From positions 32,684,861 to 32,748,860 of the forward strand of contig OZ023274.1 of the NCBI GenBank assembly GCA_964007475.1: a DNA stretch of 64,000 nt, written 5' to 3'. The position numbers were made by a program, and so were the translations under genes. Shown here piece by piece: positions 49,324-61,136 of the stretch. Position 1 is the stretch's first letter. Each line of letters opens with the position of its first letter. Origin of the DNA: Hybos culiciformis. Its lineage: Eukaryota > Arthropoda > Insecta > Diptera > Hybotidae. The notes under the pieces are model-generated. The model was not told where the DNA came from. It searched no databases and was given only the letters and a program-made list of their open reading frames with translations.

Positions 49324-50392
49324 GGGGTCTACTATGTAACTATCTACTTTCGCATTGAAGATCCGAAAATAGGATCCGAAAGTAGAATCCGAAAATTGAC
49401 AAAATCGGTACTATGTAACATTTTCGAACAGACTTGCGCAAACTCTATGTTAAAGTGTGTAAAACCTTAATTTAAATGTCAAATTGTCGAAAAAAAAACA
49501 AAATAAATAAATTTTTTTTCAGTTTCGTTTGAAAATTATTTATTATTATTTTTGGCTAAACTACAGTTTCCTTGAACCACTCAGAATGGGCTGAAACTTG
49601 GAGGGGGGATAGAGGCGGTGCTCAAACTCCCAAAACTGAAATCAATTCTTCAAAAGGCCCCGTTTTGGAGATAGGGCCCCCCAAAGTTTTCATACATTTT
49701 GTAGATTTTTTTTGTGCCCGATTTGCCCTATTTTTGGATACGTGGTATAGGCGGTTCCTAAAATGTTAAATCCGAAACGGTATTTGCGGGAAAGCCCCCA
49801 TATCGGAGTTATGACCCTTCAAAATTTTCATACTTTACTTCATACGTTTTTTAAACAGAACTTTGACGCCGCAAATCGCACAAAAAAAATCCATACAAAA
49901 ATGTATGAAAACTTTGGGGGGCCTTTTCCCCGAAAACTGATTTCAGTTTTGGGAGTTTGGGAACCGCCTCTATCCCTCTTCCAAGTTTCAACCCATTCTG
50001 AGTGGTTCAAGGAAACTGAAGTATCGCCTTGTTTTTTTGGAAAATTTTTAATAAAAATTTTGTAAATATTTTAAATATTAATTTTTTTCTTTTCTACTTG
50101 CATTTTTTTTTTTTAAATTATTATCCAATTCCATTTTTTTTTTTAAATCTACTTTTAAAATTTAATCACTTGCGTTCGAAACAAAAAATTGTTATCGAGC
50201 GAAAAGTTATTAAAATCCGAAAATAACAAGTCGAAATTCGAACTACATAGTGAGCCGTATTGTTGCAAGTCGATATTCGCATCGGCATGTTGCTACTTTC
50301 GAGTCGTATATGATGCTACTTTCGGATTGTGTAGTACGAAAATGGTGAATGCGTATTCGCATCGCCCAAATTCGAATTACATAGTAGACCCC
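49324..50392. mobile_element. DNA transposon inserted in ORF2 of the retrotransposon
   Basis: Terminal inverted repeats GGGGTCTACTATGTAA with the exact complement at the other end, and a 3-bp CAG duplication outside (49321-49323 and 50393-50395). Subterminal TACTTTCG/TCCGAAA motifs recur on both sides. Removing the element and one CAG leaves the reverse transcriptase frame continuous, which confirms the borders. A 3-bp duplication and G-rich ends fit PIF/Harbinger-like elements, though CAG is not their usual TWA target. No transposase frame. Confidence 0.85.
49564..50018. mobile_element. Foldback element nested inside the 49.3-50.4 kb transposon
   Basis: CAGTTTCCTTGAACCACTCA at the left is complemented at the right (ending AGGAAACTG). 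Inner blocks CTGAAACTTGGAGGGGGG, AAACTGAAATCA and CAAAGTTTTCATACA-type are shared with 35045-35598, so both belong to one family. Arms are about 170 bases with a non-palindromic centre. Confidence 0.8.
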
Positions 50393-51122
50393 CAGGCCCA
50401 ATAGGTCCTCAGGGCTTTCCCTTTTTTCTCCGCGATATGCTCATTCCAGGTAAGCTTTTTATCAAGGATCACTCCAAGATATTTTACCTTGTCCTTCATT
50501 TCTTGACTCACCCCTCCTACAATAGGTACTGTAAGTCCCTCAATTTTCCTCTTCTTAGTGAAAAGACATAACTCAGATTTACTAGGGTTGAGTTTAAGTC
50601 CGCACTGGTTTGCCCAGAGGTCTATTAGATCAACCGCTAGCTGCATCTTACTATTTATGTCGTTTCCTGTCTGTCCCGCTACTATAACCGATATATCATC
50701 CGCATAGCAGCATGTGTCTATATCTTTTTCTTGCAGCTCTAGTAGCAGTGGGTTTACGGCCACCAACCACAGTAATGGAGATAATACTCCTCCTTGTGGC
50801 GTGCCCCTTCCCACTACCCTCTTTTCCTCGCACCCTCCGAAACTGGCATATATCCCCCTTTCACCTAAGAGGGACCTAATCCAGTTTACTAAAGTGTGGT
50901 CTGTACCCATACTGGTTAGATTTCCTAGTACGTAGTTACAGTCTATGTTGTTGAAGGCGCCTTCGATGTCAACAAAACATCCCAGCGCCATTTCTTTTCT
51001 TTCAAGGGTTGTTTCTATGGTACGCACCACTTGATGTAGTGCCGTATCCACGGATCTTCCCTTGATATACGCGTGTTGGCTTCGAGCCAATACACTGCTG
51101 TTTATCTCCCGTCTCAGCTCTC
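50393..51122 (-). pseudogene. ORF2 middle part: reverse transcriptase palm and fingers
   Basis: Open frame with typical non-LTR reverse transcriptase blocks: ARSQHAYIKGRSVDTALHQV, FVDIEGAFNNID, GTPQGGVLSPLLW and the catalytic YADD in CCYADDISVIV, then LNPSKSELCLFT and VKYLGVILDKKLTW. The frame is broken at its upstream end near 51115-51122, where the GAGAGAG stretch has lost bases relative to the frame of the endonuclease half. It is broken downstream by the inserted transposon. Confidence 0.88.
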
Positions 51123-52680
51123 TCCATACTCTTTAGCATGAAAGAGGTGAGGCTTATCGGTCGATACGCGTTAGCTTTCTCATAGCTTCCTTTCCCCGGT
51201 TTGGGAATGAAAGTCACCTTAGACTCCCTCCAGATAACCGGGATGTACGCCATCGTAAGACTTGCATTGAAGATCTTACTCAACATTTTCCCCAGGATAC
51301 AGAATCCCTCCTGTATGAGGCATGGGTATATTCCGTCTGTTCCCGGTGATTTAAACCGATCAAAGGAGGATACTGCCCACTCAACCTTAGTTTCTGTAAA
51401 CATTTGGTTAATTATCATTTGATTTACTCCCAGGTTACGCTCTCTAGCGCTACCCTGGTTTACTTGTCCGGCAGGAAAATTTTGTTCCAAGAGGACTTTT
51501 AAGGATTCCCCCATATTTGCCGTCATATTTCCGTTTCTGTCCTCTAGCAGTTCTGGCTGGAAGTAAGTTTTCGACAAGATTTTCTTTAATCTTGCCGCTT
51601 CCCCAGTACTCTCAATACTTCCTGTAAATTTCCTCCAGCTATTTTCCTTAGCCTTCTGGATCTCTACTTTATATTTCCTTAGTGCAACCTTATAATCATC
51701 CCAGAATTGATCTAGACGATTATTTTTTGCCCTATTAAATAGCCCCCTAGTTTTCTTTCTAAGTGCTATCAGTTCCCTATTCATCCATTTTGGATAATAT
51801 TTGCTTTTCTTCTCTGTAACTGGACAAGCGCCTTCGTAGGCGCTCGTCACAGCCTTCGAGAGTTTTTCTACCGCCAGATCCAAACCCTCAGGGTCGTTCA
51901 GACCAAGGGTGAGGTTCCGGACGTTCTCCCTCAGAAGTTGCCTATAAAGGTCCCATTTGGTCCTTCTAGGATTCCGAAAGGGGTTCACCTCTTTTTCTTT
52001 TAATTCAATCTCAAACATTATCCATTGGTGGTCAGAGAATGTAGCTTCTTCACTGACCTTCCAGTTCTGGATATGCTTCGAAATGCCCTGTGTACTGACA
52101 GTAATGTCAATCACCTCACGTCTGACCCTATTTATAAAAGTGGGTCTATTACCCTTATTTAATATACACAAATTATTACTATTTAAGTAATCAAAAAGTG
52201 CCTTACCTCTTCTGTTCTCTCTCGTGCTGCCCCATATTGGGTGGTGCGCATTCGCGTCCGCCCCAACAATTACCTCCATACTGGTTCTCCTTCCATGTTC
52301 GATGACCTTCTCAACCACCTCTGTAGGTGGTGGTTCGTCATCATCATATGGCAGGTATGCCGAAACTACCATTAGACTGCCGTCTCTACTGCTGTTCCTT
52401 CGTTCACAGCAGATTGTGACGCAGTCTCTATTTGATAGCTGCGAAATATAAAAACATTTTAGTTAATTTTTTACTAAAATTAAAGCTCTAGGTCTATACA
52501 TACCTTTTTCCCAAAAGCCTTGGTAGGCTCTCTTGTCATAACTCCCTATCCTCACCTACAAAGGGATGAGAGCTACTCCTATCTTTTCCTGGCTCATTGC
52601 TGCATGAGCCGGTCCATGGCCGCAGCGCTGCGATGAAGGTTTATTTTTCCCCTGCTTTGCCCAACTCAGGGACCGAGCTC
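51100..52680 (-). pseudogene. ORF2 5' part: endonuclease and start of reverse transcriptase
   Basis: The main open stretch (52447 to 51100) shows apurinic-type endonuclease motifs: VVSAYLPYDD, VIVGADANAHHPIWGS, RRGKALFDYLNSNNLCILN and ATFSDHQWIMFEI. The reverse transcriptase start follows: FKSPGTDGIYPCLIQEG and WRESKVTFIPKPGK, YRPISLTSFMLK. The first endonuclease block is recognisable upstream (NLHRSAAAMDRLMQQ near 52610; TKAFGKKVCIDL near 52500) but broken by stops and frameshifts between 52447 and 52680. Nonfunctional. Confidence 0.85.
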
Positions 52681-52795
52681 GCATGGTTCACAGACCCGCT
52701 CTTGAGCTTTCCCCCGTCTCCGTCCACCACCTTAAAAACAAAGGGATTTACCCCTTCTGTTCTCTGTGGCTTTGGGAGCATTTGATCCGCTAGAA

Positions 52796-54310
52796 TCACT
52801 CCCGGAATAACCCCTCCCGTTTCGAGTGTAGGGACTGCCCTCCCTTCTCCACGGTTAGAGTTACCCCCGGAATAACCCTTTCGGGTGCCGGAATGGCCCT
52901 CGCTTCCATCACGGTCGTTGGCTCTCTTGCTTTAGGCAAGGAGACCACTATCCTTCGGCACAGGTAGTAGATGACTCCATCTACCGCCCTAAGTGCCTCC
53001 AGATCGCCGTCATCCACGCCCAAAAGCAGCTCTCTCGGTTCATCACCGTCCACTCGGTGCATTTCAATCCCAACGGTTCGTTCAACCGTTGTAGCACCGT
53101 GAGGATTTTATCCGTGGGCAGTGTTTCATCCGGGAGCCAGATGGAAACTCTATGCTTTTTTGGGAGATCGTCCTTCCCGACAATGTCAAGAAGGGCTCCT
53201 TCCCATGGAGCAGAGCAATTTTTCACCTTAGCCTTTAAAAAGGAGGCTGAGGTCTCGTCCGAACAGGTAATCCGGATCATATCAGTCAAAGGTTGGCACG
53301 GGAGTAACACTTGAAAATACAGCTTCCAGCTGCCACCCCGGAACCAGGTCCATGACCTTCTGAATCTTACCCTCCCCTACTATTTTCCCGGCAGGATGCG
53401 ACCTATCAATTACCGCCAGCTTTAGATGTTCTCTAGCCACGATATTATAAGTCGCGATCCTCTTCGCCGCAGGATTACCTTCTATTTCCCCAGACCGTTG
53501 CCTCTTGTGGACAGAAGCCCTCTCAGGTCCGTTTTTACTGGGCATTGGTGTTGATTTAGGTAGTCCTCTAAAAGAACTGCCCATACACCGTGCCTCTGTT
53601 CCCCGACTTGTTGATAGTTTCTGAGATCCGTTAGAACCTCCCATCATCCGCGTCGTTCCTACCTCGGTATGGCTTGGAGTCGATTCAGTTGGCCTATCCT
53701 GACCTACCTTCATCGATCCTGTTGATCTAGGCAGTCCTATAAGAGAACCCCCTGTCAACCGTACCTCTGGTCTCTTCTGACTTGGTGATGGTTTTCGAAG
53801 TTCTTTGGAACCTCCCATCCACCACGTCGATCCTACCACGGTATGACTAGGAGCCGATTTAGTTGGCCTTTTCTGACCTCCCTTCATCGACCCTGTCAAT
53901 GCCGGTCTTTGTTCAGGCTTTAAGGTTTGCCGGTGCATTTGCTCCTTTTCTACCTCTAGCCTGACCAATCTTTTTTCCAGCAGCTTCAGACATTCGGATT
54001 CGGGCTTTCCTTCCCTCCTCCAACGTCTGAGCCACTTTTTGTCTGATGCTCTGTAACCGAGCATCCAGTTGTTGTTTTCGTTGTCCGTTTCACATGGCCT
54101 TGGGTTGTCGTTCATTTGCCCCGCTGGCGACCTATCACTACCACTGGTAGCGCCAGGCCATCCGCCGGGAGCCGCGGCTCCTACTCCCGACAGTTGGGTA
54201 GATATCCCTACCCGCATTTTTCCTTTATCTTCGCTCATCATAGGTTTGGTTTGGATTTGCTTGGTTTTCAATTCGGCAACGTCGACACGTCCACCTGCAG
54301 TAAACTGCAA
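52796..54310 (-). pseudogene. ORF1 (gag-like) of the retrotransposon, frameshifted
   Basis: Three overlapping frames follow one another: 54310-53282, 53310-52981 and 53062-52796. The protein is rich in Ser, Arg and Lys and holds a duplicated unit of about 65 residues (STGSMKVGQDRPTESTPSHT and GSMKGGQKRPTKSAPSHT versions). The last part resembles the C-terminal domain of R1-type ORF1 proteins (VSIWLPDETLPTDKILTVLQ). I saw no clean CCHC knuckle. Two frameshifts, near 53300 and near 53060, inactivate it unless one is programmed. Confidence 0.7.
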
Positions 54311-54392
54311 GTGGGCGTGTCGTCGCTGTCGAATTTACTTAAGCCCCACCACCTCGACAAGGTGAAATCCGTCGGCAGGGAGCTTACTAAGT

Positions 54393-55955
54393 ACCTATAA
54401 TATGTAATTTATTTATACTTGATACACAAAATTAAACTTTCTCGATCAAACATTGGAGCTCTTGGAAACTTTTTTCATAATTGTCTTGTCTAACTCTGGA
54501 AGCTGTTATTTTTTTGAGATAATTTTAAAAAAGAAATAAAAATCTTCGAAACTGATTTTGACCGTATGTGGATAAGTTGAAGCGTTCTGATCACGGATCA
54601 TTGAAATTGTTTTGTGATGATTGTAAAAAACTCTCCAAACTCTCCTTATGTGCTCAGTTAAAAAGTTTTTATTTTGATTTTCAAAAATTGGGAAGTTGTT
54701 TTGCTTCCTTATCCACTTCGTTGGAATTAGTTTCAGCAGATTTTCTAACATTTTATGACCCCCCAGGTTTCTCTTGGTCACTTTCAATATTCTGTTAGCT
54801 CTTACATTATTAACCACATCATGCTTCTCGATTATATTTTACTTGTACTAAGACTCGTCGGTTTTCAAACCAATTCATATTTAGTGTTGTGGAGTCCAAT
54901 GAATTTCGGAAAGCTCTAGCTAAAGTTAAATTTTAGAAAAACTGTTTTCATTACACTCAATAATTACCTCAGTCAGGTTGCCTTTTCGTTCCCACAGTGT
55001 TTATTTGAAATATCATTACTGTCAATTTTACACTACGAATTTGAAATTCAGATTTTACGGTGACTGACGCCTTTTTATTTTTAAAGTTTTAGATATATTT
55101 TCGTTGGTACATACTTATTATTAAGCTCGTTTAATATCGAATTAAAAAAATTTAACTTTTCGTCTATATGTAAAGTAAGTTCCAACAGAAACCAGGAAAC
55201 TTTTATAACCGAAAGTTGACCTTGAGACTTCGTCATTCAATGTAATGTCAGCTATAATAACAAGAAAATCGTGATTGGAAAAGGCATTCAAGTTAATTTG
55301 ATCATAATACTTTATAGTTAAGTTCTAAGAAATATCGTAAAATAAGTTTGTGAATAAATATTAGCCAAATTAGCAGAAAACATACTGAGGGAATTCAATT
55401 TTTGACGTTTTTTAACAAAAAAACACCTAATTTCGAATACGCGTGTTTTTAAATATCTAAATTAAATCGAAAAGTAACTAATTTTTAAATTAAAAAAGAG
55501 GACATCAATCATTAAAGTCGAAATTCTAAGTTAAATATTACATAAATATAATAAAGGTTAATAAAATAAATGTTAACTTAATTAAATTGGAACAATCATT
55601 TTTCTATTCGCAACGCATCCTTGATGGTTTCTATATATATCTATATATATCTGAAATTCATAGCATAACCAAATCTTACATACTTACCAAAGTCACTAAA
55701 AGATATGTGGTAGATGTAAATAGATATGTGAGTTTTAAATTTTTGAATGATTATTTAAAAATGTCAGTGAGTGAGTACTATAAATCGGAGGAAAACGGTT
55801 AAACTGATTCAAGTGGGTTGCCTTTTGAAGAAAAATCATTATTTATTTTCAAAAATTTCATTAAATTTAAAATTTTTCAAGTGTATTTTCTATATTTTTT
55901 TGAAAAATATATTTTTTACTTTTTTTATTTGAGAATCGGAAAATTAAGAAAAATA
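54393..55955. other. Intergenic region upstream of importin-4 copy B
   Basis: No supported exon. An open stretch at 54568-54798 (+) with a CDDCKKL motif and its antisense frame 54506-54817 (-) is less AT-rich than its surroundings and could be transposon debris, but I recognise neither. The promoter and 5' UTR of importin-4 B must lie in the right part. Confidence 0.4.
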
Positions 55956-58900
55956 ATGGAAAAAATTGTTGAAAACTTATTATTATCTGATACTGAATCA
56001 ATAAAACAGGTGAAATTGAAAAAAATTTAATTTATATAAAACTAGTCGAAATACCCGGCTTCGCACGGTAGTCCCGAACTTATATTAATATCAAAACTCT
56101 TTAATCCAGATTTTGTGCACTAAAAAAAACAGAATTTCGAAATTTGTTAAATAGCCACTTCCCCGGTGCCTTAACACATCCAGTCTTCTGTATAGTCGAT
56201 TCGGGTTCAACGCAATATTTTATCAGAATATACCTAAATTGCTTTTTTTGCACTAAAAAGAACAGAATTTCAAAATTTGTTAAATAGCCACTTCCCCGGC
56301 GCCTTAACACATTCAGTCTTCTAAATAGTCGATTCGGATCTAACGCTATAATATTTTATCGGAACATACCTAAATTGCAAAACCGGCTTCTAAAGTAGCC
56401 CCCGGTCGGGAGCTCGGATGAAAACCCACAGCCATCTGGGGTCTCTAGGCTCCTTATTTTCAAAATTTCGAAATTTGTTGTATAGCCCCCTAATTGAGCC
56501 CTGGGACAACGGTTGGGGACCTTTCAACATTCAGTTTTTTAAAGAGGCTTTTCGGGTCCAACGCTACAACATTTTATCGAAATATACCTAAATTTCAAAA
56601 CCGGCTTCTAAGGTAGCCCCCCCGTCGGAGCCTCGAATCAAAATTTCTAGTACCCTACAACCATCTCCGGGCCCAATGCAACTTAAGTTCAAAATTTCAG
56701 CTAAATGCGATCAGCGGTTTAGGCGTGATTGAGGACAGAGAACAGAGAAACAGAGAATTTTCATTTTTATTTATAAGAAAGATTATATGAATTTAAATTT
56801 ATGTTTTAGTATGTACAAATTGTATTATTATATGTACGGAAATGCACAGTGGTAATATTCAGGCAGTAAGGGTGGAGTATGGCTATACCGCTTGTAAAAA
56901 TTTTAAATTTTTCCGTACCGCTTGATAATATGCCTTAGTCAAATAAAAAAATTTCATACGTTTCAGTAAAGGACTTAAGAGACTTTGTAGATGATAGAGA
57001 TACGTTAAAGTTGAAAATACCTACACCAAAACCATTATTTGTTGTTAATTCCGTAAGCCGAAGCTGAAAGAAGATTCAGGAAAATGAATATGAGATTATT
57101 CAGTTTGCGCAAAGCTTATCCCTGATGGCATCACATTTGGATCTTTCAACCATGATGCTGTAGTCTGAGCCTTAAAAACTTGTTCATACTTTCAATTTTT
57201 AGAGCGTTACAGTTTTTAAATTTTTTTAGCGTTCAAATTGTTAAAAACTTTAAATATCACCACTGGATATATATATGTACAAGCACATACACACACTGTA
57301 AAAAAAATTTAATAAGAAATTATTTTAATTATGTGTTTTGAATCTTAGGCAACATTACAATTAATTGAAAGTTATAAAGTTTCATCAACAGTTCCGGAAA
57401 TGTGTCAGTTAGTAGTCTCATCAGAAAATCTACAAGTTCGTCAGTACTCAGCAATTTTACTTCGGCGTCATCTAGCAAAACCAACGAATTGGAATATGGT
57501 ATCACCAGATCATCAAGCCATCATTAAAAATAATATGCTTAATGCTTTAGTTCGGGAGCAAGAAAAATCAGTTCAGACAGCCATTGCACAATTTGTTGGA
57601 ATTTTGATTCGACTTGAGCCAGATAACAAAGGTCCGTGGATGGAAGATGTATTGAAGTTTATAATCCATAATTGCTCATTACCTGATCAAAAGCAAAGTG
57701 AATTAGGAGCATCTGTTTTTGCTCAATTAACTGATACTGCTCCAGATCAATTTGCTCCGCATATCGAAGCCATATGTGAAATGATTTCCTCTGCTTTACT
57801 TTCAACTGAAGCATCCGGAAATATGGCAAATCCAGTAATTTATAATATAATTTTGGGAATGGGCCATTTGGTACCATTTATATTAGGTTATAATAATGCT
57901 GAACATACTTATCAGAAATCAATTCCACTTGTGATTGAATGTTTAAAAGCATTTGCATTTCAAAATGTTGATTTTTTCCTTCAAGCTTTCGAAGTTTTAG
58001 AAGCATTAGCTGATTTTGCACCGAAACTATTAACCGTTAATATTCAAGAGTTGATTCAGTTTTCTCTAGAAATGGCTGGTAATAATCAAATTGATTCAGG
58101 GATTCGAGTTAAAACGGTTGCCTACATTGGAACATTGGTTCGTTTAAAAAAAAAAATCATTGTAAAACAAAAATTAGTTGAGCCAATCTTACAAGTTATT
58201 TTTAATTTAATTGCAACTAATGCCGAGATCCTTGAAGAAGATGATAATGATGAATATTTCTTAGGATCAGACTCCTCTAGCCCAGTTACAACAGCTACAC
58301 AAACAATGGATATAATGGCATTACACTTACCACCAGAAAAAATAATTCCACCTTTGTCGCAACTATTAGAACCAGCAATTCGAGATGGAGATCCCTCACA
58401 TAAAAAAGCAGCGTATATATGTCTTGCTGTTATTGCTGAGGGATGCTCAGAAGCTATTTGTGCTAAATATTTGAGAAATTTATTGGAAATTGTTAGTATT
58501 GGAATAAACGATTGGAATCCAATTGTACGAAATGCAGCTTTTTTTGCACTTGGTCAATTTTCCGAACATTTGCAACCAGACATTACACATTTTTCTTCAG
58601 AAATCCTTCCAATTTTATTTCAATTTCTACATCAGCTATGCATCGAATTAAAAGTAAGTTGGTTAAAAGTTAAAATACCAAAGTACAAATATGTAGTTTT
58701 TGCCTTTTCAGAAAAATTCTAATATTGTCATCCCTCTACCCCCCTGCCCCACAGACAAATTTCAGATTGATCGGTGCTGTGCGCTTTTCGGAAAATTATC
58801 CTTCTTTTCTTACAAATTAAGGTTAAAACATTACTTTCCATGTAAATAAGACTTAAGAAATAATATTGACTTGAAATCAAGGTATTTACAAGATAAACGC

Positions 58901-61136
58901 CATAAATTATAAAATAAAAAAATTATTAATTTAATTTTTTTAGGCGGGAGGAACTGAACCAAAGCACATTGATCGAATGTTTTATGCTTTAGAAACGTTT
59001 TGTGAGAATTTGGACGAAAGTGAAATGGTTCCTCATCTTCCTATTTTAATGGAAAGGTATAAGTATACAAAATTATTCTAATAAAAGGATCCAATTTCGT
59101 TTAAGAAAAAACATTTTTTAATTCTTTTAAGGCTTTTTGAAGCTCTTAGTCCTAATAATTCTCTGCACTTACGGAAGCTAGCTCTAAGCGTAGTTTCGTC
59201 AGCTGCAAATGCCGCCAAAAAAAATATGTTACCATATTTTCCCAGTTTAATTGAAGGATTAAAACTGTATTTACTTGAACCGGAGACCAATGAAAGTGCA
59301 GAAATTCAACCTCAAGCAATAGACACTTTAGCAGCTTTAGCTCAGACTATTGGAAAAGAAACTTTTTTGCCTTTGGCGAACGAAACAATGAATTGTGCAT
59401 TGAAACTTCTTGAAAACACTGAAGATCCAGATTTACGAAGAGCTATTTATAATTTGGTTGCATCAATTGCAAAAGTTGTGAATGAAGAAATGTCTTCAAT
59501 ATACCCTAAAATTATGGAAAAATTGTATAAATCAATTTTAGGGGCTGATCCAGAACTCAAAGAAAATAGTATTGAAATTGAAAATTCTGATGACGAAGAT
59601 ATTGAAAATTTCGGTAGTTATAGTGTAGAAAACTCGTATTTAGATGAAAGAGAGGAGGCTATATTAGCCTTGAAAGAATTCGCTGAGCATACAGGCGTAG
59701 CTTTCATTCCATATTTACAAGAATCGTATCAAAATGTTTACATAATGATAGATCATCCTCAAGAAGATATTCGAAAAGCTTCAATCGGAGCCCTATGTAA
59801 ATTTGTTATTGCTTTATTCAATCAAAACGACCATCAAGGCGTTACCAATGCCATTTTGATTTTAATTCCGAAATTAGGTTATATTGTGAATGACGATGAA
59901 GAGCGTACTGTAGTTATGGCTGCTTTAGATGGTATAGGCGAATTGTTAATAAAACTGAAGAGCTTGGTGATACCAAATGAAGATATATGCAATGTTGTTT
60001 TTAGTTGTATTCACGATGTCATCAGTGATAAAGTAGCATGTCAATTTGCGGATCCTGTCAACGACGATCAAGCTGGAGAAAATCAAATCGATGAAGCTTT
60101 ACATGAGTCAGCAGAAAATATTTTACCTCTATTTGGACATGCATTACAACCGGATCAGTTCGCTTTGTTTTTCGATCAAATTTTACCAAAGATACTATAT
60201 AAAATTGTAAATTAACAAGTTTTTCTAATTTTACGCGAAATTATTATGTTTCTTTACATTTTCAGGAAAAATCAAGTGGTAAGGACGAATTATTCTCGCA
60301 ACGGGCTTCTGCTTTTGGTACTTTATCTAAATGCTACGCCCCGTTAAAAAATTACTCTGGAAGATATTTTAAAGATTTTCTACCAATTATGTTAAGTGGT
60401 CTAAACGATAGTTGTGATCAAATTAAACAAAATTGTGTTTTTGGTATTGGTGAAATGGTTTTACATGCTGAGGAAAAGTCTTATGAGTACGTACAAAAAT
60501 GAAATATTGTTTTTAAATTTTTTCAGATTACATAGTTTTGAAATATTTAAAGCAATAATAAAATTATTAATAGATAAGATTTTAACAACACAATCCACAA
60601 TCAGAGTTAATCAATCAATAAATAACAATTATTATCAAAAATACAACTTTCTTTTGGCCTGTTCAATTAAAATATATTTTGGTACTTTTATTTCGTTTTT
60701 TTTTTCTAGATCGTTTTCTCAAATTTTAAATGCTCTATCCCAAGTGGTGTCTGTAGAGAAAAATCAAGGAGTATTGGATAACGTTGTGGGTGCAATAGCG
60801 CGTTTAATTTTAACCAATTCTAATTTAATACCATTAGAACAGGTGCTACCAGTTTTCATTCAAAATTTGCCTTTGAAAAAAGACTTTGAAGAAAATTCAT
60901 CTGTTTTTAAAAGCATCAAATTATTATGCATTCAAGGAAAAGATGTCATATTACAGTACATGGAACAGATTCTAGCAATTGGAATACATGTTTTGTTCAA
61001 AAAGGAATTTAAAGATCAAGAAACATATGAAAATATTGTTAGCTTCACAAGAGAAATCCGTGAAAAATTTCCAGATAAACTAACAGCGGTAACTGCTGGC
61101 AATCAAGAAATTGCTAATTTTGTTCAAATATTGTAA
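55956..61136 (+). CDS. IPO4: Importin-4, tandem copy B, six exons
   Basis: Paralogue of the gene at 34444-47000, with the same role expected: nuclear import receptor of the karyopherin-beta family. Exons: 55956-56009, 57349-58653, 58944-59056, 59132-60206, 60266-60486, 60710-61136; 1,064 residues. All splice phases equal those of copy A, and exons 1, 2, 3, 5 and 6 have identical lengths (54, 1305, 113, 221, 427). Only exon 4 differs, 63 bases shorter: copy B lacks 21 codons in the acidic loop (NSDDEDIENFGSYSVEN here). By eye roughly four of five residues agree. No frameshift or internal stop is seen, so it looks functional. Differences are scattered, with several charge changes (e.g. exon 5 TLSKCYAPLKNYSGRYFKDF against TLCECYAPLQNYSGTYFQDL). 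Intron 1 holds a dispersed repeat and a hAT relic. Convergent with the NDC80-like gene. Confidence 0.93.
56041..56785 (-). repeat. Dispersed repeat, most complete copy, in importin-4 B intron 1
   Basis: One end is ACTAGTCGAAATACCCGGCT then TCGCACGG; the other reads GAGAAACAGAGAATTTTCAT. The interior is three to four imperfect tandem units of about 130-190 bases, each with AATTTGTTAAATAGCC or GTTGTATAGCC, TTCAGT, TCGATTCGG and ACATTTTATCGGAA-like phrases. Inverted relative to 43011-45785. Non-coding. Confidence 0.75.
56847..57265 (+). mobile_element. hAT relic with transposase fragment in importin-4 B intron 1
   Basis: The ends CAGTGGTAATATT and the complement of CAGTGGTGATATT are inverted hAT-type termini. 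The flanks GAAATGCA and GATATATA agree at only five of eight bases, so the duplication is weak. Inside, 57040-57165 translates with one frame change to a piece like the hAT C-terminus: NSVS, EAERRFRKMNMRLFSLRKA, then MASHLDLSTMML. The remnant is nonfunctional. Confidence 0.6.

Larger units (their letters stand above)
48002..54379 (-). mobile_element. Dead full-length-looking non-LTR retrotransposon (RNase H-bearing, R1/LOA/I group)
   Basis: Read on the minus strand: ORF1 gag-like (54310 to about 52790), then ORF2 with AP-type endonuclease (about 52680 to 51500), reverse transcriptase (about 51350 to 49330), RNase H (about 48850 to 48450) and a C-terminal cysteine-rich motif (CRGCG, H, C), then a short 3' UTR and a CCTAA-repeat tail. 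A perfect 13-bp target duplication, GAGCTTACTAAGT, flanks it (47989-48001 and 54380-54392). That and its GC content, well above its surroundings, argue for insertion as one unit. An RNase H domain in ORF2 is typical of the R1, LOA and I clades. It is inactive: frameshifts in ORF1 and ORF2 and a transposon inserted in ORF2. Without the 1,069-base insertion it is about 5.3 kb. Confidence 0.9.

Noticed and set aside
54506..54817. 103-codon minus frame and overlapping plus frame with CDDCKKL as a host gene
   Set aside because: No family resemblance I can defend and no splice partners. It may be transposon debris beside the retrotransposon.
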